A stretch of DNA of 8,781 bases from a bacterium (GTDB taxonomy: Bacteria; Verrucomicrobiota; Verrucomicrobiae; Limisphaerales; J093): the NCBI GenBank assembly GCA_021839785.1, contig JAKCAB010000560.1, forward strand, positions 969 through 9,749. Reading direction: 5' to 3'. The translations under genes were made by a program, and so were the position numbers. Below the pieces are notes generated by a model. It did no database searches. It saw only the letters and a program-made list of their open reading frames with translations, and had not been told where the DNA came from. This document shows positions 4,724 through 8,781 of the stretch, piece after piece (position 1 is the first letter of the stretch; each line of letters starts with the position of its first letter).

Positions 4724-7700
4724 ATGCTACGGGCGTTCCGGTTGTGCGCCACATTCCTGGCCGGTCTGGTGTCAGGCAACGGGATCGCCGCCGATGCGGC
4801 CGGGTCTGCCGGGGAGGGTTGGCGAAGCCTGGAGGTTCGTCCAGACCCAGGCGGGAAGCCGGGTTTCACCATTACGGATTCGCCGCGCGCTGGGATTACT
4901 TTCTCCAATCTTTTGCGGGGCGATGCTTATCTGACCAACGCCGTGGCCCACAACGGTTCGGGCGTAGCCATTGGCGACGTGGATGCCGATGGCTGGCAGG
5001 ACATCTATTTCTGCTGCCTGGAGGGTTCCAATCGACTCTACCGGAATCTCGGAAACTGGCGTTTCGCGGAAATGGAGGCCGGCCCGGCCGCCTGCGCCGA
5101 GCAGTTCTCCACCGGCGCCACCTTCGCGGACGTGGACGGCAACGGCAGCCTGGATTTGCTGGTGAACGGCATCGGGACCGGCACGCGGTTGTTTCTGAAC
5201 AATGGCCAAGGCCGGTTCACCGAGCGGACCGATTCCGGCCTCTCGCGGACGGCGTCGGCGACGTCGCTGGCGCTGGCGGACATCGATGGCGACGGGGATC
5301 TCGATTTGTACTGCACCCACTACATCGACGTGATGCACCTGGCGGATCCGACGACCCGGTTCGCCTTGGCGAAGCGAGGCAGCCAGTGGGTGGTGACGAA
5401 GGTCAACGGTGAGTCCGCCCTGTTGCCGCCATGGAAAGACCGGTTCGAAGTGCTGCCGGACGGAAGCGTGCGCGAGTTGCCCGAGTTCGATGGGTTTTAC
5501 CGGAACGACGGGCAGGGGCGATTCGTGCCGATCCTTTTCGAGCCAGGTTTGTTTAAGGACGAGACCGGCCGGCCCATCGCGCCTTCCCGCGATTGGGGGC
5601 TCTCCGTGATGTTCCGGGACCTCAACCAAGACGGCGCGCCCGACTTCTATGTGTGCAACGACAACGCGTCGCCTGACCGCGCCTGGATCAACACCGGCCG
5701 CGGGACATTCACGGCCCTCCCGCTCGACCGGTTGCGCCACACCAGCCGCTCCTCGATGGGACTCGATTTCGCGGACGTCAACCGCGACGGTCGGGACGAC
5801 CTCTTCGTGCTCGACATGCTCGCCCGCGAGCATCGGAAACGCATGACGCAACTCGTGCGGGACCGTCCGAAACCGGAGGACATCGAGCGGGCGGACGCCC
5901 AGCCGCGCTTCAACCGCAACATGCTGTTCCTGGCCCGCGAGGACGGCTCCTACGCGGAGACCGCGTTGATGGCTGGCGTTGCCGCCACGGGTTGGTCCTG
6001 GTGCCCGATGTTTTTGGACGTGGACCTGGACGGCTACGAAGACCTGCTCGTCACGACCGGTTTCGGGATGGATGTGATGGATCGGGACAGCCACGATCAG
6101 ATGCGGGTGCAGATGCGCCGGATGACCTCCGAGCAGCGGAGGCGAGCTCGCCAGATGCATCCAGCCTGGCCAACCCGGAGCCTCGTTTTCCGCAACCGCG
6201 GCGATGGCACATTCGAGCCGACCCGTCAGTGGGGCTTCGACCGCGAAGGTATCTCGAATGGCGCGGCCTTGGGCGATCTCGACAACGACGGCGATCTCGA
6301 TGTCGTCGTCAACAATCTGAACGCGGTGGCCAGTCTCTATCGCAACGAAACTTCCGCGCCACGGATCGGCGTGCGCTTGAAAGGACTGCCGCCGAACACG
6401 CAGGGGATCGGCGCCCGGATTTCTTTGGTGGGCCGCTCGCTGGCGCAATCGCAGGAGATGATTTGCGGTGGTCGTTACATGTCCGGCGACCAGGCCATGC
6501 GCGTGTTTGCGGCCCTCCCGAACGCAGAGGAACCGCTGAAGATCGAAGTGCGCTGGCGCAATGACGCTCGCAGCGTTGTGACGGGTGTCCAAGCGAATCG
6601 CCTTTACGAGCTCCAGCAACCGGCAGAGTCGAATCCAGTTCAGGCCGCCTCCGCGCCAGCCGCGGCGCCGCTCCTCGCCGACGTAACGTCGTTGATTGGC
6701 CACGTCCACTTCGAGGCGCCGTTCGACGATTGGGCGCGTCAACCGCTGTTGCCGCGTCGCCTGAGCCGTCTCGGACCGGGCGTGAGTTGGTACGACGTGG
6801 ACGGCGATGGGTGGGAGGATCTGATCGTCGCGGCAGGTCGGGGCGGGAAGCTGGCGGTGTATTTGAACGAGGAAGGACGTGCGTTCCGCCACCTCGCCGG
6901 TGGGCCGCGGGCATCCGGCGATCAAGGCGCGATTCTGGGCTGGCCGGATGGCCGCGGCAACCGCTACCTACTGGTCGCGACCTCGAACTACGAAGCGGAC
7001 GATCCCACGAAAAGCGCGGTCTCCGCCGGGGCGGTCACGAACCTCGCCGCTTGGCAGCCCATGCCCGCCGGCAGTGCCAGCTTGGGACCGATGGCGATGG
7101 CCGACGTCGATGGCGACGGGGACTTGGATTTATTTGTGGGTGGCCGCTGCGCCCCGGGCCGGTATCCGGAGCCGGTCGCGTCCTCTATCTGGTTGAACGA
7201 CCACGGCAAGCTGGTGCCCGGTGGCCCAATCAATGAACCCTTCCGGGCAGTCGGTTTGGTCAGTGGGGCGACGTTCGCCGACCTAGACGGCGACGGTGAC
7301 TCTGACCTGGCGCTGGCCACGGAGTGGGGACCCGTCCGTGTGTTTCGCAATGAAGCTGGGCGCTTCGAGGACGTCACCGTCGCCTGGGGCCTTGCCGAGA
7401 GGACGGGATGGTGGACCAGCGTGGCGGCGGGTGATTTTGACGGCGACGGCAGGCCGGATTTGGCCTGTGGCAATTGGGGCCGAAACTCGATTTACGAGCT
7501 GTACCAGCCTACGACGCTGCGACTGTACTACGGCGACTGGGACGGCGACGGCGTGGTTGAAACGATCGAAGCCTGGCCGAGCGGCGGCCAATGGCTTCCG
7601 GTGCGCGACCGAACCTGGCTGGAGCGCGGACTGCCTGACCTGGCCAGCCGCTTCCCCGCGCATCGGTCCTTCGCCGAGGCCACGCTGCGTGAGATGCTTC

Positions 7701-8383
7701 CTCCCAACCAAGAGAACTCTGCGTACCGGGAGGCAGCCCAGCTCGCCTCGATGGTGTTCCTAAACCGTGGCGGGCGGTTTGAACCGGTGCCGCTTCCACG
7801 CGAAGCCCAGCTCGCGCCCGTCTTCGCTGTCAACGTGGCTGACTTCGACGGCGACGGCATCGAGGACCTTTTCCTGGGGCAGAATTTCTTCGGCTCCGCG
7901 TCCGATCTTTCGCGCGATGATGGCGGACGTGGATTGTTGTTGCGCGGCATTGGAGATGGACGGTTCGAAGCCGTGAATACGTCTGCCAGCGGAATCGTAA
8001 TTCTTGGAGAGGAGCGCGGCGCGGCGCTGGCTGACTTCAACCACGACGGTCGCGTTGACCTGGCCGTTTCGCAGAACGGTGGGCCGACCCGGCTGTTCGT
8101 GAATCGAGAGGGAAAGCGCGGCCTGCGCGTCTCTCTGCATGGGCCGCCGGCTAACCCGGACGGCATAGGCGCCAAGATGCGAGTTGTGTACCCCGGCAAC
8201 CGCCGTGGGCCGTGTCGCCTCGTCCAGGCGGGATCGGGTTATTGGTCGCAGGATGCCCTGGCGCAGATTCTCGGTCTCCAAGAGAACCCGCAGGCCGTGT
8301 GGATTCGCTGGCCCGGCGGCAAAGAGCAGATTGTGCCGGTAAGTGCTCCCGAACGGACGCTGGGCGTGGACTTCGAACCATGA
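4724..8383 (+). CDS. Exported VCBS/FG-GAP repeat protein with two ASPIC/UnbV domains (CRTAC1-like, 1219 aa)
   Basis: The N-terminus (R3, R6, hydrophobic about 7-22, 'GIAADA') is a Sec signal peptide, so the protein is probably periplasmic or outside the cell. Fourteen calcium-loop motifs DxDxDGxxD follow. Seven in the first half start at residues 85, 136, 186, 299, 351, 432 and 518, and seven in the second half at 691, 794, 853, 904, 938, 1040 and 1104. The loop at 938 ends in E946, not D. Each set is closed by an ASPIC/UnbV domain: about 548-630 ('NTQGIGARI', 'ICGGRYMSGDQ') and about 1133-1212 ('NPDGIGAKM', 'AGSGYWSQDA', 'VWIRWPGG'). This predicts two integrin-alpha-like beta-propellers binding calcium. 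Arg/Met-rich segments at 367-392 and 460-480 interrupt the first half. No catalytic residues are known for the family; adhesion or surface-complex roles are guesses. There is no Shine-Dalgarno. The stop overlaps the next gene. Confidence 0.93.
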   Translation: MLRAFRLCATFLAGLVSGNGIAADAAGSAGEGWRSLEVRPDPGGKPGFTITDSPRAGITFSNLLRGDAYLTNAVAHNGSGVAIGDVDADGWQDIYFCCLEGSNRLYRNLGNWRFAEMEAGPAACAEQFSTGATFADVDGNGSLDLLVNGIGTGTRLFLNNGQGRFTERTDSGLSRTASATSLALADIDGDGDLDLYCTHYIDVMHLADPTTRFALAKRGSQWVVTKVNGESALLPPWKDRFEVLPDGSVRELPEFDGFYRNDGQGRFVPILFEPGLFKDETGRPIAPSRDWGLSVMFRDLNQDGAPDFYVCNDNASPDRAWINTGRGTFTALPLDRLRHTSRSSMGLDFADVNRDGRDDLFVLDMLAREHRKRMTQLVRDRPKPEDIERADAQPRFNRNMLFLAREDGSYAETALMAGVAATGWSWCPMFLDVDLDGYEDLLVTTGFGMDVMDRDSHDQMRVQMRRMTSEQRRRARQMHPAWPTRSLVFRNRGDGTFEPTRQWGFDREGISNGAALGDLDNDGDLDVVVNNLNAVASLYRNETSAPRIGVRLKGLPPNTQGIGARISLVGRSLAQSQEMICGGRYMSGDQAMRVFAALPNAEEPLKIEVRWRNDARSVVTGVQANRLYELQQPAESNPVQAASAPAAAPLLADVTSLIGHVHFEAPFDDWARQPLLPRRLSRLGPGVSWYDVDGDGWEDLIVAAGRGGKLAVYLNEEGRAFRHLAGGPRASGDQGAILGWPDGRGNRYLLVATSNYEADDPTKSAVSAGAVTNLAAWQPMPAGSASLGPMAMADVDGDGDLDLFVGGRCAPGRYPEPVASSIWLNDHGKLVPGGPINEPFRAVGLVSGATFADLDGDGDSDLALATEWGPVRVFRNEAGRFEDVTVAWGLAERTGWWTSVAAGDFDGDGRPDLACGNWGRNSIYELYQPTTLRLYYGDWDGDGVVETIEAWPSGGQWLPVRDRTWLERGLPDLASRFPAHRSFAEATLREMLPPNQENSAYREAAQLASMVFLNRGGRFEPVPLPREAQLAPVFAVNVADFDGDGIEDLFLGQNFFGSASDLSRDDGGRGLLLRGIGDGRFEAVNTSASGIVILGEERGAALADFNHDGRVDLAVSQNGGPTRLFVNREGKRGLRVSLHGPPANPDGIGAKMRVVYPGNRRGPCRLVQAGSGYWSQDALAQILGLQENPQAVWIRWPGGKEQIVPVSAPERTLGVDFEP

Positions 8384-8781
8384 ATAACCGAACCCGACCT
8401 CCGCGTTTCCACCCGGTTTCCGCCGCTGTGGTGGTCTTGGCGGCAGCGTTCATGAGCCTGCCGGGCTGCAACCAACGAGACTCGGCTCAGCCGACTCAGT
8501 CGTCCAGCACGGCCCCGACAGCGCCACAAATTGAACTGGTGCCGTTGACGAACATGGTCCTTATCAAAGCCGGCTCGTTCGTCCGCATCCGCCAACCCGT
8601 CACCCTCACGCGCGATTTCTGGCTTGGGAAGTATGAGGTGACGCAAGCGGAGTATGCTGCTCTCATGGGGAAAAATCCGAGTCACTTCCAGGGCGACTCC
8701 AACCGCCCGGTCGAGAAGCTGAGTTGGTTCGACGCCGAGGCTTATTGCGCCGCGGTGAGCGCCCGTGAGCAGCAGGCCGGG
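8380..8781 (+). CDS. SUMF1/FGE-sulfatase-domain lipoprotein, N-terminal part (3' end outside the window)
   Basis: An open frame of 134 codons runs to the window edge. After Arg-rich residues 1-9 a hydrophobic stretch (13-27) ends in the lipobox-like 'LPGC' with C30, so the product is probably a lipoprotein. A Ser/Thr/Pro/Gln linker (31-50) leads to the domain start 'MVLIKAGSF' (59-67), then 'FWLGKYEVTQAEY' (80-92), 'MGKNPSHFQGD' (96-106), 'NRPVEKLSWFDAEAYC' (108-123). This is the start of the formylglycine-generating-enzyme-like (SUMF1) fold, common as non-catalytic surface proteins. The active-site cysteines of true FGE lie further downstream and cannot be checked. The 'TMG' segment usual after 'AGSF' is replaced by 'VRIRQPVTLTR'. 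ATG 8380 overlaps the VCBS stop as ATGA, implying translational coupling. Confidence 0.88.
   Translation, partial: MNNRTRPPRFHPVSAAVVVLAAAFMSLPGCNQRDSAQPTQSSSTAPTAPQIELVPLTNMVLIKAGSFVRIRQPVTLTRDFWLGKYEVTQAEYAALMGKNPSHFQGDSNRPVEKLSWFDAEAYCAAVSAREQQAG

Noticed and set aside
4772..6925. 717-codon open frame on the minus strand inside the VCBS gene
   Set aside because: It is antisense to a well-supported gene with repeated, ordered domain motifs. Its product is His/Val/Gln/Arg-rich with no domain, as expected from the complement of GC-rich GAC/GGC-repeat coding DNA.

Overview
The window looks like chromosomal DNA of a GC-rich, free-living Verrucomicrobiota-type bacterium, most likely near the Limisphaerales/Pedosphaera group. 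This placement is inference. It rests on the very long secreted VCBS/ASPIC-UnbV protein, the sulfatase-modifying-factor-like lipoprotein behind it, an acidobacterial/verrucomicrobial-style small hypothetical at the left edge, and heptanucleotide (CGAAANC-like) intergenic repeats that I associate with such genomes from memory. All genes read on the + strand.

Layout: (1) 2-247, the C-terminal end of a small hypothetical protein. (2) 248-601, non-coding, with a long imperfect inverted repeat (271-390) and a sharp palindrome (484-500). (3) 602-1138, a membrane-anchored orphan protein of 178 aa with markedly lower GC (about 50%) than the rest of the window. (4) 1139-1420, non-coding, with nested inverted repeats. 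(5) 1421-4274, a compact probable operon of three housekeeping-type genes: a YdhF-like aldo/keto reductase, an RNA 2',3'-cyclic phosphodiesterase (thpR) and the radical-SAM heme chaperone hemW, with gaps of only 22 and 33 bases. (6) 4275-4723, non-coding, with a terminator-like stem-loop, two opposed blocks of heptanucleotide repeats and a small palindrome. (7) 4724-8383, a 1219-aa exported protein with two successive units, each made of seven DxDxDG calcium-type repeats followed by an ASPIC/UnbV domain. (8) 8380-8781, the start of a lipoprotein with an FGE-sulfatase (SUMF1-like) domain, overlapping the previous stop as ATGA and running off the window.

How the genes work together: the middle operon combines redox, RNA-repair-type and heme-trafficking functions with no obvious shared pathway. 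The last two genes both carry export signals and are translationally coupled, so they probably act together at the cell envelope, but their function is unknown. None of the six starts in the window has a recognisable Shine-Dalgarno sequence.

I did not find a convincing new defence system, CRISPR array, RNA gene or intact mobile element. The most unusual material is the intergenic repeat structures and the coupled VCBS/FGE-lipoprotein pair.
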